DNA from: Marchantia polymorpha subsp. ruderalis
Lineage: Eukaryota > Streptophyta > Marchantiopsida > Marchantiales > Marchantiaceae
Reading direction: 5' to 3'
NCBI GenBank assembly: GCA_037833965.1
Contig: AP031356.1
Span: forward strand, 2,378,501-2,442,500
DNA: 64,000 bases
Program-made: the position numbers and the translations under genes
Shown here: piece after piece, positions 23,981-37,268 of the stretch
How the letters are laid out: every line of letters begins with the position of its first letter
Numbering within the stretch: position 1 is the stretch's first letter
The notes under the pieces: generated by a model
The model's input: only the letters and a program-made list of their open reading frames with translations
Told to the model about the DNA's origin: nothing
The model's database searches: none

Positions 23981-26900
23981 TCACGCGCACATAGGTCTTG
24001 TTAGTTATTGTGGAATACATTCGGTAACCGAGTTGGTACAAGAAGTTGGTTAGTCAGAGCAAGTCGAGAGTCACTGCGGAAGGATTACTTGGCTTCTCTC
24101 ATGGGGCTTATTTCATTGCTCCGTGAAGGACACTTCAGTGACGTCACGACCAGTCTTGAGGACATATGTAAAGCTTTTTCACTTAGTTTGTCTTTTTCCC
24201 GTCAACTCAAGACGTGGCTGATGTCTGGACTGATATCTGAGCTTCTCGACACTTCCACAATTCTGCATACGTGGGACTAAATTGTTAGTAGAGATAGTAG
24301 CTAGGACTCAATTGGATGTATTTATTAAAACCATGGCAACCGCTGATTCACTTTTGCAATGATCGGATCAACTCCTAGGGATCAGCATAGTTTATGTTCT
24401 ATGTTGAGAATCATGTTGGTGTCTGAACTGCAAATTTGATACTGGCAATTGTCAACATCTTGTCATGATATCTGAAGATGTTGTCCTTGAGAAGACTCGA
24501 TGCTTTTGCTGTCGCTGTGCTCTTGCTTGCTATGAATTAAATCGTTTCCGTCGCTGCTGCAAGAGACGGAAACAAGAGGTATATACAGGCAGGGTTATTT
24601 TAGCTGACCGTATATCGAGGTGCCTAAATTACTTAATTGACGCTCCCTTTAGCGCCGAAATTAATCTAGGCTGTGATTGTCTCAGCATTGAAGCGCGGGA
24701 GATCTCAGCCAATAAGGTGTGATGACTTTTAATCAATTCGTAACCACGTCAGTCTCTTAACTCACCCGTTCAGAATCCGTAGTTCGGAAAATTTCTCTCA
24801 GCCACGAGACTCACAACCGAACTGTAAACCCATTCACAGTCGAACTGCAACCCCTCATCCTCTGATGTGCACTCAAGGTGATTTATATTTAGGTGATTTA
24901 GGGCGACCGAGTAATATAACCATGCCTGGGTACATACATACGCGAACATACTTGTAACTACTTGTAGTTTCACTCCGAAGTTTATTTAGTTTCCGAACAA
25001 ATCCTCTTGGACGAGTGTTCTCGAACGCGTCACGATCATGTTCGGATTTTGAAACTTACAAGAACATTCAGTCACACGAGTTTCTTATCTTGCTTTCTTC
25101 GAAGTACATATTCACGATCCATCACTTCCACACATGCAAGGAGATTCCTGGCCATGCACAATTCACAAGCAGCGTGCAGAGCTGGAGTCTCTGTTGTTAA
25201 TATAGCAATACGTGTTGTAGCACAGCATGTTGGTGTCGAGATACTCAATTCCCGGTGTCTTGAAGAAACCCAATAGGATTCAAAGCATGACGACGGAGGT
25301 AAAGAGCAGTAACCCGATTTCAATCGACTATAATTGAGAGATGCAGGCGATTCTTCTATATTGAAGTATCGCCATGTTCCAAAATTTGTGCAAAGCGGAG
25401 AAGAAACATGACGCGCTTTATGCTGTTGGGAGGTTACAAATTCTCTCATCTTTGTACTCCCTAAAACCAGTCAGAAGGACTCATTACACTCACAACAACC
25501 CGAAGAAGCATTTATCGGTAACGAAGAGTCCGACTCCAAAGAGGTTCCTTGGTAGCAAACCAGACTCAAGAAAACAGAGAAGAGAATCACAGTAACTCGA
25601 GGAAGTACATTCCCCTTTGTATTAAAAGTGCAGTTCTCCTTCAGTAGGAAGAGTATTGAAACGTAACATCATCTGCAAGAGCTATCAGAATACGATCCAT
25701 TCTATCTCCCTACTCACTACCAACATACTAAACATTCTTCATCAAAACAAACACTAACTCTGTCGACTTGAGGACACTCCAGACAACCAGATTATTCTGA
25801 CGGTACTCTGGCTCCTGTTCCTCCCGGCCTGCGCAGATAACACTGAGAAGTGAACTTGAACGACAAAACCAAAAAAAAGGATTAAAGTTAACGACGGTTC
25901 AGAAAGTTCCGAGAGTTCCGAGGTGGAGGGTCCTTACACTTTTGTGAGTATTGAGAGGTCTACCACGTAGCGATGAAGACAGACAAACGTAGAAACAGGC
26001 CCAGATGAAAGTATACTTTGTGACGGTCCCTTGATTTCTTCCGAGGTGTACTGAAAGGTGATGTTTGGAGTGGAAAACATTAGAGAGCTTAGCCTAGACA
26101 CAAACGCATACAAGAACGATTGGCATCACGAACTGCAAGTCGCCGCGTGCACTTACTTCAAATCTCCTCTCGTAAAGAGACGTAATTTGAAACAAGGCAA
26201 ATTCAGAAAATTTGCAAGGTGATTTTTGAACTAAAATCACGCGGCGACACGCGGTTAGTTATGTTTCATCGATCCTGCATTCACTTGTAACTAGTCTTAG
26301 CTCCCTAACACTTTCCAAATTTAGAGTTCGAAGGTCAACAGAGTGCCTAACTGGAGATCACTACTCCGTGTTTCTTCCTGCACGAGACATGAGAAGATAC
26401 AAAGTGAGCACGGCAGGATGCAGAAACTGCCATATTCTTCACAAACAGAAGTGAAGGTTTTGAGCTCATCTCTTGGTCGATATCTTTCCGTGGAACATGA
26501 AATATTCGCTCCCATGTCATGAAACGAGGAATTGAGGGAATTAAAGATATTGACAGAGGAGCCTACTTTGCGCAAAAAAGAGTAATGAGAACTAGAAGAC
26601 GGAGGATAGCAAGAATAATAGCTGGGCAGATTCTAGTGCAACGAATGCTGAACTCTTGCTGAACTCATATATTTACTAGCAGAAATGCTGAAGTTGCGGG
26701 AGGAAGTCTGCAAGAAGTTGAAGACCACCTGTCCTTGCAGCTAATTGTGCAGAGTATCTAGATTACAAAGAGAAGTATGCAAGGACAGTTGCAGAGGATA
26801 GCTACTGCTGTAGACCTGACCTCGATCGAAAGGGTACTGTTTTCTAGCGCATTGGTCCCCTTATTTATAGCTGGCAGAGACAAGACGAGATCATCATTAG

Positions 26901-29045
26901 AGGAGCATACGCTGGACGTCCGAAGGTTCTCATCTGAGATCATGATACCCACGCAATATCATGATACGATGCTACGAAACTTCACGTGCCGTTTGATTTC
27001 GAAGAAATCAGAACAGTGAGAAGATGCAAGCCTGTTATGTACAACTGGCTATCACTCGGTAACAAACAAGTAATGAGTGGTCTTCAGCCTCGTCTGTACT
27101 CGAACATGAAACCCAGCGAGAGATTGAACAGAAGGATGTGCTCGGAAACTACTGAGGTGATCATGATCCGACCCTGGAGATGAACTTTGTTAGACATATG
27201 ATGATGAAAAATGGCATAACAGAATGTCGTTCAATCCACTGGTTGATGTGCACCTTCGGACTCGATGAACATAAAGAAGACAAGAAAAGGCCATCTTTCA
27301 GATCAGCGTCTTTCCTGTCAAGCTTTCACATTTGTCACTATACATTTCAACTTGGACCACAATTGTGGAGGTGATATTGTTTAGAAAGACTCAAACTATG
27401 GAATAATATATGAATGTAGTCCAAACGATGTCCGTAGTCACAGCGGCTCCTCCCGATCCAACTCAATCCTTGGCTTCACAGCAGACGATTTAACGAAACA
27501 TTCCACCTACAATCTTGAGCAAGATGTTCGGCTCATTTCCTGCAGGGAGGATGCTGGATTCGCTATGCGTCTCATCTTTTGCAAACCGATCGAGTTCATA
27601 GCTTTGCTCATTCTTCCGCCGTCCGAGTCCGTCCTTCAATTGACGGAGGCTGGACGCTGTCTCTGTAATAATTCCTCGTTTCGAGCTTCTTCCGAAAATA
27701 AACGCTTCCTCCACGTTTATAAATGCTCCAGAAGTTTTGGACAGCACCTCCCAGTCGCTTTCCTTCCTTCACTCTTGGAAGTAACATATTAAATTTGGTC
27801 GAACAAATGTTCATCTCCATGAAAGCCAAAGCTCTTCGTCATCATTGTTTTGGCGTATCCAGGAGCCTGAGAATGGTGGGAACTTCGTGTTTCACGTATG
27901 GGCCAATTGAATCTTCTCTGGACGATTTATAAATTACGCTTCGTCTGTTCCTCTTGGTCTTGTGGAAGGACAGGGGTTTTAGTCTGTTGGGATTCAACAC
28001 AACCGTCAGCGCACGAAACACTTTCATTCGCTTGAAGCCCACAAGGTCGGACTCTGTTTCCATTACTGGCCCTCGCACGTCTCATCGCGGAAACGTCCTC
28101 TCGCTGACTCTGCTCGTCGAACGCAACCCGCCATGCACAGTGTCATGCGACCTGATCGCTGCAAAACCTTTCCTTTTTCCTTTCACTTCGTTTTATGTTC
28201 ATGACACTGACTTTCATTTCTGCTTCCTGAATGCAAACTTTTCTGTGTGCATCGCCTTTTGAAACAAACAGACACACACAATTTCAATTCCTTACAATTC
28301 CTGTCACCGGAGCAGTGAGAAGTCACCGTACTGACATTGCAGACTCGTGAATTCGCCGGAAACAGTACCGCTACCTGGAGTATTCTGTAAACAGCTTCTA
28401 TGGTGGTTCTCGTCGCACGTTGTCGGCTGAAAAACGACCCATCCCTAGACGACACGTATCGTACAATTACTGTCATCTACGGGGGATACAAAAATTTAGC
28501 TTGGAAGCTCAATTTTGGAGCATGCGGTGAGCTGGTATGTTGGAGCACGCCATGCACAAGTCTTCATGGGTGTCAGCGAAGAAAGTAATCACTAAAAGGC
28601 GCACAATTTCGAGGACCTTCATAAAACGAACCCCTTGAAAACTTGAACAATCTGGAGCCAGCTTTCATATTTCCATATGAAAGCTATTTACAAAAACATC
28701 ATCCAGCGTTCAGAAAGATTTGACGAGTATGCTCATGCAAATTAGTGTGCAACTCAATTTCAATCGTCGTCGAAAAGATTTGAAGCTGGTGCCTTCGGCG
28801 GTGGATGGGCAAAATATTCACTGTCCTACTACCTAAACATGTCGGCCGCCTTTGACCAGAAAAATCATCAATCTTCGCTCTCTGCATCAGATGCCCTCCA
28901 CAAAAATTACTCGAGACACCTTACCAGCATTTAGCTCTTCCATTACTAGCAAAAATTCTAGAGTTAGCAACGTAATCAGCAATTCCAAGTCTAGTACAAT
29001 ATCTCGGAAGTTTCGAAAGCTTCAGCACGATGAGTAGGTAGCTCC
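23981..29045. other. 5-kb region without recognised gene
   Basis: The first few hundred bases are the likely PBG1 3' UTR. The rest is of intermediate composition with scattered frames of 60-125 codons on both strands (for example minus 25449-25072 and 28476-28183, plus 27565-27792 and 27954-28262). None has a recognisable motif, and adjacent frames could not be joined by consistent splice sites. An unrecognised fast-evolving or noncoding gene cannot be excluded. Confidence 0.4.
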
Positions 29046-32000
29046 TCAGATGTCACCAGTTATCGAAGCCGATAGAACGGCATTAGCCAGCGTGTCGATG
29101 TCATGAGGAAAGAAAACCCTGAAAAAAAACATAAGCCCAGAAGTGTTATCCATTCTAGCTAAAAATCTCCTCGAAAATTCGTACAACGATGACCTGACAT
29201 AATTCATCCACATATATGATCATGCCTTAAGGACCTTCTTGAATAAAGGGAAGGATCTTTCTCCTTACTTGCAAGTATTCTCGTAGAAAATTCTCGAGAG
29301 CTTGTACTGATCCTTCTCGCCCAGAACTGAAGCAACTACCTCAAGTACTTGTCTGTGTTGTCGGACAAAACACAAACTTAGCTGACAAGACATCTTGTTG
29401 TTCGCAAGCTCTCTACATAATCTGCAAAGCAGTAAAGCAAGTAGCCGGTTACCACAATTGAAAATTATCCACTTCCGGCATACCTCACTTGACAGGGCTC
29501 GTTTCGATCTTTCACCAAATAATTCTCGTCATACTTCTCTTTCTTCTTCGAAGGCCAGGTTGTCTGAACGAGTTTGCTGCTTGCGTGGCTTGACTTGATT
29601 CCACAGTATGGGGAGTCTGTTTCTATCATAAGTCTTTCCAAAGGCATGCTCTTCAAGACATCCAAATTCTCTGAGGTTTTCAATGAACAGCCATTCACAC
29701 CTGGCAACCACGACATGCAAGAAGACTGTTAAGTACCACAATAGAGATAAGACCTTGCCTGGTCCGAAATTGTCACTGGAAGATAAAACAGCATTCACAC
29801 TTACGTACTCGAATTCTTCGCTCGTTACAACATTCACGGCGAGTCATATTTTCACCACTAATCCTGTCTTGAGAAGAGTTAAGGTAGACGAATGTAAGAC
29901 TTACCAATGTATAAGTTTGAAAAGGCCAACATTCGTTCCAATTCGTCACTCGTCCCTGTAAACGAGTGCACGCAACCTGCACGAAACCTGTCTGGCACGA
30001 GAAAGAAAATTCAGAGGATCTAACACGTATGTTTCTGTAACATTATTTTGCTAATTTTGTCCACGTCATTGGGTTCCATAGCTATCTGGGACTAGATATC
30101 CAAATGCTGTTTGAGTCTTCTGAGAAAGAGAGAAGAGTACTGAAAGCTATGAGCTGAAAAATGTATCCTCCTTTACCTGGTTCTGTTCCTCTCTACAATG
30201 GTGCTGAAGTCTTCTGCAGCTGCTCGCATGTGTAAGAACATTGGAAGACCAGTTGCTTCTGCTAGATCAAATTGTTTCTCAAAGTATCTGCAAAACCAGG
30301 GGCATGTCGAATCATTTAACTGACCTTGTGCGTGTTATTTTGCTCTAGGCTACAGGCGATAACGAAATGTAACTAACTCTGCTCAACCAAAAGACTAAAC
30401 CATCAAAGTCTGGTCCATATGGCAAGGACTTGTCCACACCTATCAAGATTAAACCACATACAAGATCATCCTATAAGCTCTTTGCTAATAAAAATCATAT
30501 GTTTGGAGCTCAGACAAAAGTCTAGAGGTTTAAAGTGTAAAAAGTCCTCCTAGATCTAAGCATTCACTCAATGCTCACCGTTGCTGAACATTGGCAGGAC
30601 AAAATTGCAAGCGGTCGTAGTCAAGACCACATTCCCCAACGGCCACAACCTACTTAACATAAAAGAAAGTAACTGCGGAATTATATAATTTACAATTGCC
30701 TTCATACTTGTGAAAAAAACCCTCACACTGAAGCTTGTATTGTCAAGTCAGTCCTTTAGTGCTGAGATTCTTAATTTCTCAACCACCTGCCTATCAATCC
30801 TGAATCCACTATCAACCACAAATAAAAAATAAATGCCAGTTACAACACAGACGACATATGACAGGCAAGATGATTGGTATTTCAGGAATAACGGGTCAGT
30901 GAGGTGGTACAACTTTGACGTCAAGCATAGGAATATCCAAAGATTGCTGGCTACCTTTCCTTTCGCGGCACCTTCTTTGGCAAGAGCTAGAAGTTCCTGG
31001 TAGTGCTTCTCAGGGTCCCCGCTTTCTTCCCACTCCTGTTCAGTTGGATGTCAGATTAGACAGCACAGTATATAAATTCGCAAAGACAAGGTCATTGCAG
31101 CACGTGGTTAAGTCTGTATCAACCCAAAGTAACCAAAGATTTAAGCACTTGACTTCGCAAAGGCTTGTATGTAAGACAATTCGATTATCACCACTCATCA
31201 ACTTGTCTTTCATTTGTTTTGAAAGACAATCACATTTGCAAGTAAACTCTCTACCATTTCTGTTCGACAGCAGTTGAACTAGAGAAGACTATCAATTTGT
31301 AGGACGTTTCTCGGCAAGTTTTGTCGAATGGAACTGAAGCAAGGAAAGACATCAAATTTCATACCGAGCATCGAGTAGGATGTACACCGACGGTACAATA
31401 TAGACGGCCTGCGTGAAGCAGTCACACTCAGTACTAAGCGTCCAGCAGAGAGCCTGCACCAGCACCTGTGCAGTATTTGCACGTTTGGTTCTGACATGAG
31501 CTAAAGAATTGCATGGTGAAGTGCGAAGTGAGTGAGCGCCACAATACCATCGGTGTCCGCGAGGGCTAAAGCTTCCCTGGATTCTTCCAGAGAACCGCCA
31601 GTCACCTGACAACAATACACAAGAACATGATCATGGGCTTCCAACTGGGCTAACCAGTTTCCTACCAGAGCTACCGACCAGAACCAAAGTGAGTAAAGGA
31701 CAGCAAAGCAACGTGAAAAGAGCAGATTAAGGACGACCGACGGCTAGCTTGGCTTACAATTATGCGCTCTACACCAGCATCCCAAGCCCTTTTCAGGACG
31801 ATGCTCAAGTCAGCTGCGTGCTGCTGCCTACCGTTGTACATGCCCTTAAACATGCCATCTACAACAGAAGTTTCACATCAGAAACAATGGCAACAATGTC
31901 TAACAAATCCTAGCCTGTCCGCAAACTCCCCGCGTCATCACAACCTCCTCCAACGCATGATAATTGGACATGCTCAAAGGCAACAGTCCAATATGTCCAA

Positions 32001-32322
32001 CATTGCTATAATTCCTTGCTCTTATCACAAAAAAAAATCAAACAGAATCCTCAGAATCTGGTACTGAAATTTCTAATTCCGAATGCTTTTCCGAATCTCG
32101 AAAGTGGCTCCAAATTTCCGATGAGAATGTGAACAAATAATTACCTGTGAGATTGGCCGCAATGTCTGCACCCACCGACCAACATTACACAAAAATTCAA
32201 AATCACGAGTGGAAGCAGACATATCAGTCTTTCATCGAAAATTGACACAACAGAAACAAAGAGCTAAAAGATCCCCCAAAAATGCAGCGGACGACCTCAC
32301 CTATAAACTTCAACGACGACAT
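29046..32322 (-). CDS. TATDN1: TatD-family metal-dependent nuclease (TATDN1-like)
   Basis: Twelve exons on the minus strand join in phase to 321 residues: 32322-32301, 32165-32145, 31858-31758, 31605-31548, 31408-31365, 31035-30955, 30649-30579, 30287-30177, 29987-29905, 29700-29484, 29352-29269, 29118-29046. The family are TIM-barrel metal-dependent nucleases linked to DNA repair, apoptotic DNA degradation and 3' exonuclease activity. Visible motifs in order are [73 protein letters not shown] (metal-binding Glu), [14 protein letters not shown] (His), [12 protein letters not shown] (His), [32 protein letters not shown] (Asp) and [17 protein letters not shown]. As in animal TATDN1, the N-terminal His-x-His of bacterial TatD is absent (Asn-Leu-Thr-Asp instead). 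The first two coding exons are only 22 and 21 nt. No break or missing residue was found. Confidence 0.95.
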
Positions 32323-35300
32323 TTCGCCACTCTCTAAAGTCGTTTCTTCTCCCGCCTTCTGTCCTTCTCGGATTTGCTCCGCACGCCAATTTGGCAACGA
32401 CGCGAACGAGAGCGACCAAAAACTCAAGAAATTCCGAGTCCAAGAATGCAGCGCATGGATCGACGAGCTCGTAGGGTCACCGTAGGCGCTCTCCTCCCGG
32501 AACGCAACCGAGTTGGTCTCCGGGACGCTTACCGAGTAGACAGACAAGCCAATCATCCACCACGTAGTGTGCGTGGTTCATGGTTCAGTGATCACGAAAG
32601 AACGAGCTCCAATCTTATCACGATCAACTGCGAGCTCCGTCTCCAGAGCTGCTTATCCGGCTTAAACTTGCATTTATCACATAGAAGAGCTCGCCAATAT
32701 TAACCAGGACTTCCTGTGGGAATAACATTGTTGATGGTCTAAACATCACAAAGAGTGGATTTATCATAAATTATATGTGTGTATTGAATGAAAAGAAACT
32801 GCTATGGCATCATTTATCGTAAAAATGTTCTTATCCAGAATTGGAAGATAAAAGGCGCTACCTCTTCAAGATTTTGGCTCCTTTCAAGGAGATAAAGAAT
32901 TGGTCTTCATTGTTGGACCGACAATAACAAACTTAGTTTACTAAATTAGTAAACAATGCTCTGTACTTGTAGGTTTCAGTTATATCTTAAAAAAGGATGA
33001 TGCTTAAATCTTCTCTAAGGGCTATCATCGATAACTTTACGCAATGATCATACACCAGGCCAAGTGGAGAGATTGGAAGGAAGGTTACAACAGCACGACA
33101 CTACATCTGGAGACATGAGTTCTGTTCGGTCTCCATAGCCTTCCACTTTTCATCGTGAAACTTTCTATTTACAATCTATCTACTTTTGTGTCCAAAGTGG
33201 TTGTTTATAAAAACATCTGTTTGTTCGAGATGTATCACGTGTCCAGGTAACAATTCGTTTCTTGGGATGTGAATAGTTTATAGTATTAGATCATTCAAAT
33301 ACAATATAATTGCTGCTATCCCTCATGGTGGACTAGCGTCGCTGATATTGCTTTCTTGGTCTCAAGGCTTCAATAAACTAGGACTATGCTCCGTAGACAA
33401 GGAAATAATTAAAGGTTAGAAAAACAGGAAATCGTGCTAGGTTATTTAAAAAAAACAGCTTTATTTTCGTAGTGAACGGATTTCGTTTATCAAGAAATCA
33501 ATTTTCCTTCTGACATCTGATTTCTGACTAAGAAATAAATTAATTGTCTTTGTTGGTTGTTTCAAGAAATAACCAATTAAGCTCCAGTTGATCTCCATGA
33601 TTATCTAGTTTGATAAAGATATCTGATCATGGCCAAAATTTGTGGAATTTCCTTTTTATGCTAACCACAATGACAATTTGCAGTTGGAGTTTTTGGCTCT
33701 TCATACTACATTGAATGCCATTATTAAACAACAATTAAAATACATCTATTAAACAAATTAGATAGATATATGCATCTACAAATTTATATCTGATCATTTT
33801 TTAATGAGAAACTTACACATTGTAAAATTTATAGGAGATATTTGCTTGATGGTATACCATCAAAAACATATTTGTTTCATGGGACTCATCAAGTTTTGTT
33901 TTACCTGATGTGATCTCACGGACGGTGTACCGTCGATGAGCTCTAGTAAATGTTCTAATATGAATATGTTATTATACCTGTTTTTGTATTTGTTGTTTTA
34001 AAAATATGTTCTTGTAACAATATATTTTAATAATTGTCCTTATAAAAACATGTTCTTGTTTTTCACTATCCAAGTTGCGTATCTCTTTGGTATCTACCGA
34101 TCAGTGCTTTGACCAGCATTTCTTTGCACGTCACTCCGAGCAAGAGCCACTTCCACCGCCCCGACTGATTGATGCGAGACAAACTGAAAATGCATGCTTT
34201 GACGTAAATTTCTGCTCTCTCTTCTTCGGTACCATGAACATGAGATTCCGAATTACCATCGGCGACGCTCGCTGAGGTTCACCGACGATTCTTCACTCCT
34301 CGACATTCCATCTGCTACGCATGGTTGATTTGGAGCTTCTCCCTCGATGAATGCTATTCCCCAACCTTCCTCCCTTTTCCTCCCCCTCTCCTGTGTCACA
34401 CTCAGTCTTGTTCGACCACCGCCTCTCTTTGTCTGGAGATTCCGAACTTCTTCCACGAATTTCTGCACCGCAAATTGCAACTCTCTGTGGCTCGTCGGAG
34501 CTCCCGCTAATGTCGTCGCGATCGTGAAGCAAGGCTCTCACCGTCTGTTCATACTAGAACAGTTGGGTTCCATTAGGTAAAACAAAATTTGATGGGTACC
34601 ATTAAATAAATATTTCCAATTTAAAGCCCAAACCTTGATATGACTGAAATGAGATATTTTGTAAAATCATATAATTTGACTGCATTTTAAATAGAAACTA
34701 GGATTGATTCAGTATGTGCAACTTTGTGTATCTAGAGTACATCAAACACCTCATTTCTAAATATTACAATATACTCAAAAGAATATAGAAAAAAACTATG
34801 TGGATGCTTTTAGTGAAATGATAGAGAATATGGTGTATTACTACTAAGAAATAAAATATTATTACAAAATTCTTTATTATTAGTTTCATAAATCAGAAGT
34901 AGGTATTCCATAAAAAATCAAAGTACAAAATTTATGAAATGAAGAGAATACATTATTCCAATTTTATATTTTGAATAACGAGATTTTTATAATTTCAGAT
35001 GAAAAAATATTTGAAACTAATAATTCTATATATGAACATGTTTCACATGTATGAATTAAATATTTTCTAAAAATATATTAAAAAAATTTGATAAGTTATT
35101 ATTAGTTACATTCAAAGGTTTAACAGTTGGAAATTAGAAAATATGTAATAAATTAAATATGTATTGGTAGTTTGATCTGAAATATGGAAAAAAATACAAT
35201 TTTTAATGTTAAATACTGAACATTCTATGCCAACATCTTCTTTTCATTCAAGTCAAAGTCTAATATGTTGTAGTCATGTAGTCTGTCAAAGTCTAGATAT

Positions 35301-36200
35301 AGATTGCTGAAACTACTGACTATTAAAGGATCATGTGGTATTTTCGTACTATTCCAATGTTGACCCCAGAATTTTATTGCTGACTTGAACGCTGACCACG
35401 AAGGAATAAGTTCCTGTTTGGTAAAGCTTTTCAAGAAAATATTGCGAAGTAGCAATCGCAAGGGTGACATGAAATGCGCTGGAAGATCGAAGGCCGATTC
35501 TTCCTAACCTTCTAGCAGAACTGGATCCGATTCGTCTTCTATCAAGCCCCGGAAAACGTCAAAAGTCGAATGATTTTCCCGTCGAATCATAACGAGAGAA
35601 TCAAAACTACCAGACTGGTTTTCTCCCTAAAGTGCTGTTGACGAGGTTGATGGGGCAGAAGAAAATTCGCCCTCTGGCTGTCAAGAGCACCGAATGAATG
35701 AATGAATCATCGAGCACTCTCGTCTGCCACCGAGCGAGGGTGGTGGGGCAAAGTCCTCAGGACGCCGGTCAAAGCCATGAGTCCACCAACATCGGGGAAG
35801 AGACGAAATCGGTCGCCCACGGAAAGCTTTCAAGCTCCGTCGCCTGGACAAGCGCACGAACACAGAGACCGCCCGGACATCCGAAGGCTCAGATGCATCA
35901 GCAGAGGAGAACCAACACGTGGCCATTAGGGTTCATGAGTTCCCCGACCACGGGCATCGCGCCACATTCATTAATGACCCGAAGAAAACCTTCGGCAATG
36001 AACCGAAGGATTCGACAGACCGGAGAAGAGAAGCGTAGCGTGGGACAGGCCTACGGGAGGTATTTATGCTGGGACTGGTTGCACCTGCTGAGGGGTACAG
36101 CCGACACCGGACGCTGCCGGTCCATCCTCTGAAAGAGCAGGTGGCCAGCGGGAGCTGTATTCGCGTCGGGGCAGGCTATTAAAATAATATAGCGAATGAT
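32323..36200. other. intergenic, no recognised gene
   Basis: It starts with the upstream region of the TatD gene, then becomes AT-rich (32.7-35.5 kb) apart from a moderate-GC island near 34.1-34.6 kb. A 144-codon frame at 35698-36132 has an ATG but no motif I recognise and reads as low-information Ser/Arg/His-rich sequence; I do not call it a gene. Confidence 0.45.
33846..33863. repeat. perfect 18-bp palindrome
   Basis: TTGATGGTATACCATCAA is its own reverse complement. A related 14-bp imperfect palindrome, GACGGTGTACCGTC, lies at 33921-33934 with the same layout and paired base changes. Confidence 0.8.
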
Positions 36201-37268
36201 TTAGGTCCAAAAGCTATCAATGCTAGGGAACCGCTTTTTCGGATGATGCCGGGCAGCCGGTGGATCTTCCTCATTGTTGCCCGTCGCAGCGGCGCGCTCG
36301 TCGGGCGCCAGCTCGCGACGGAGTTCTCGTCCTCTCAGCTCCTATTTTCGGGCGCTTTTACATGCGGCAGCCAAAAAGAGCTCTAGATCCCCCGCTGCGC
36401 TCCCATCCCTGACGACGCTCCTCCGACGCTCCTGCAACGTCCTCCTCCTCGCCTCCTCCTATAATTAGCGTGCCGACGGTGTCCGCCTCAATTGTTTCAA
36501 ACGCCAACGCGCCAGCGGAAGATTCCGGCGATCGTGTATCTTTTGGTCCCGAGGTCCAGCACGTGGTCGCAATTTCGGGGTGCCATTCGACGGGCGACGG
36601 CATTTCGGTCGACCGTCGTGGGCGAGGCTGTGAGGGCCGGGGACGGACTTTAGCGGACCGGACTCTAGCTGAGGTCCTTCGTTCCGAGGGGACGACGGCG
36701 CCCCGGGTGGAGCAGGCTTCGTGGGCTCAGCCGGACTTTGTCGGGACTATGCTCTAGGACCCGATGCAGTACGAAGGCTTCGACTCGGGGGACGCTGGTT
36801 CGATGACTCTGCGACGGTGCCAGTGTGCGCCGTCGCCCTCTCGTCAAATTGTTGGTCCGCGTGGTTTATGTCTCTGTCCGCTCGGAGGTTGCTGCAAACC
36901 GGCGGACGGGAGCGAGTTGGCCATTTGGTTCAGTTGTCTGTTCCTGCCGGTCCGGAGCCTCGCTGCCGGGTCTGCGCTCGAAAGGCTTCTTCGTCGTCGT
37001 CGTCGTAGGAGGAGGAGGGGGAGAAGAGAGTGGGGGCCCAATCTGTGTTAGTGAATGAATATTCTTGTGGCTTCTCGTCTTGCGTCACTCGAACCACACA
37101 TCCGTCGAGAATCATCATCATAAAGGCGTCGGCCGAGTATTGTCGATCGAGAGAGAGAGCATCGACATTCTGGCCTCTGTTTACTCGGTCGTGCTCGCAT
37201 GCTCGGGACAGGTTTCGGATTCGGCTGCAGCTTAGCTCACTCCTGAACTGCTTTCCCGCACGTCCGCT
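36200..37268 (+). promoter_or_regulatory. GC-rich promoter/5' UTR zone before PGR
   Basis: GC- and CG-rich for about 1 kb with long frames open in all phases, a CGT/GGA triplet-repeat patch near 36990-37022 and a (GA)n run near 37150. None of the frames resembles a known protein. The position directly before the PGR start suggests promoter and leader sequence. Confidence 0.4.

Noticed and set aside
35698..36132. 144-codon ATG-started frame
   Set aside because: No family motif, an overlapping second frame is also open, and composition is uninformative. Mentioned only in the regional note.
36274..37121. Several 60-95 codon frames before PGR
   Set aside because: All phases are open because of high GC; none resembles a protein. 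Treated as promoter/leader.
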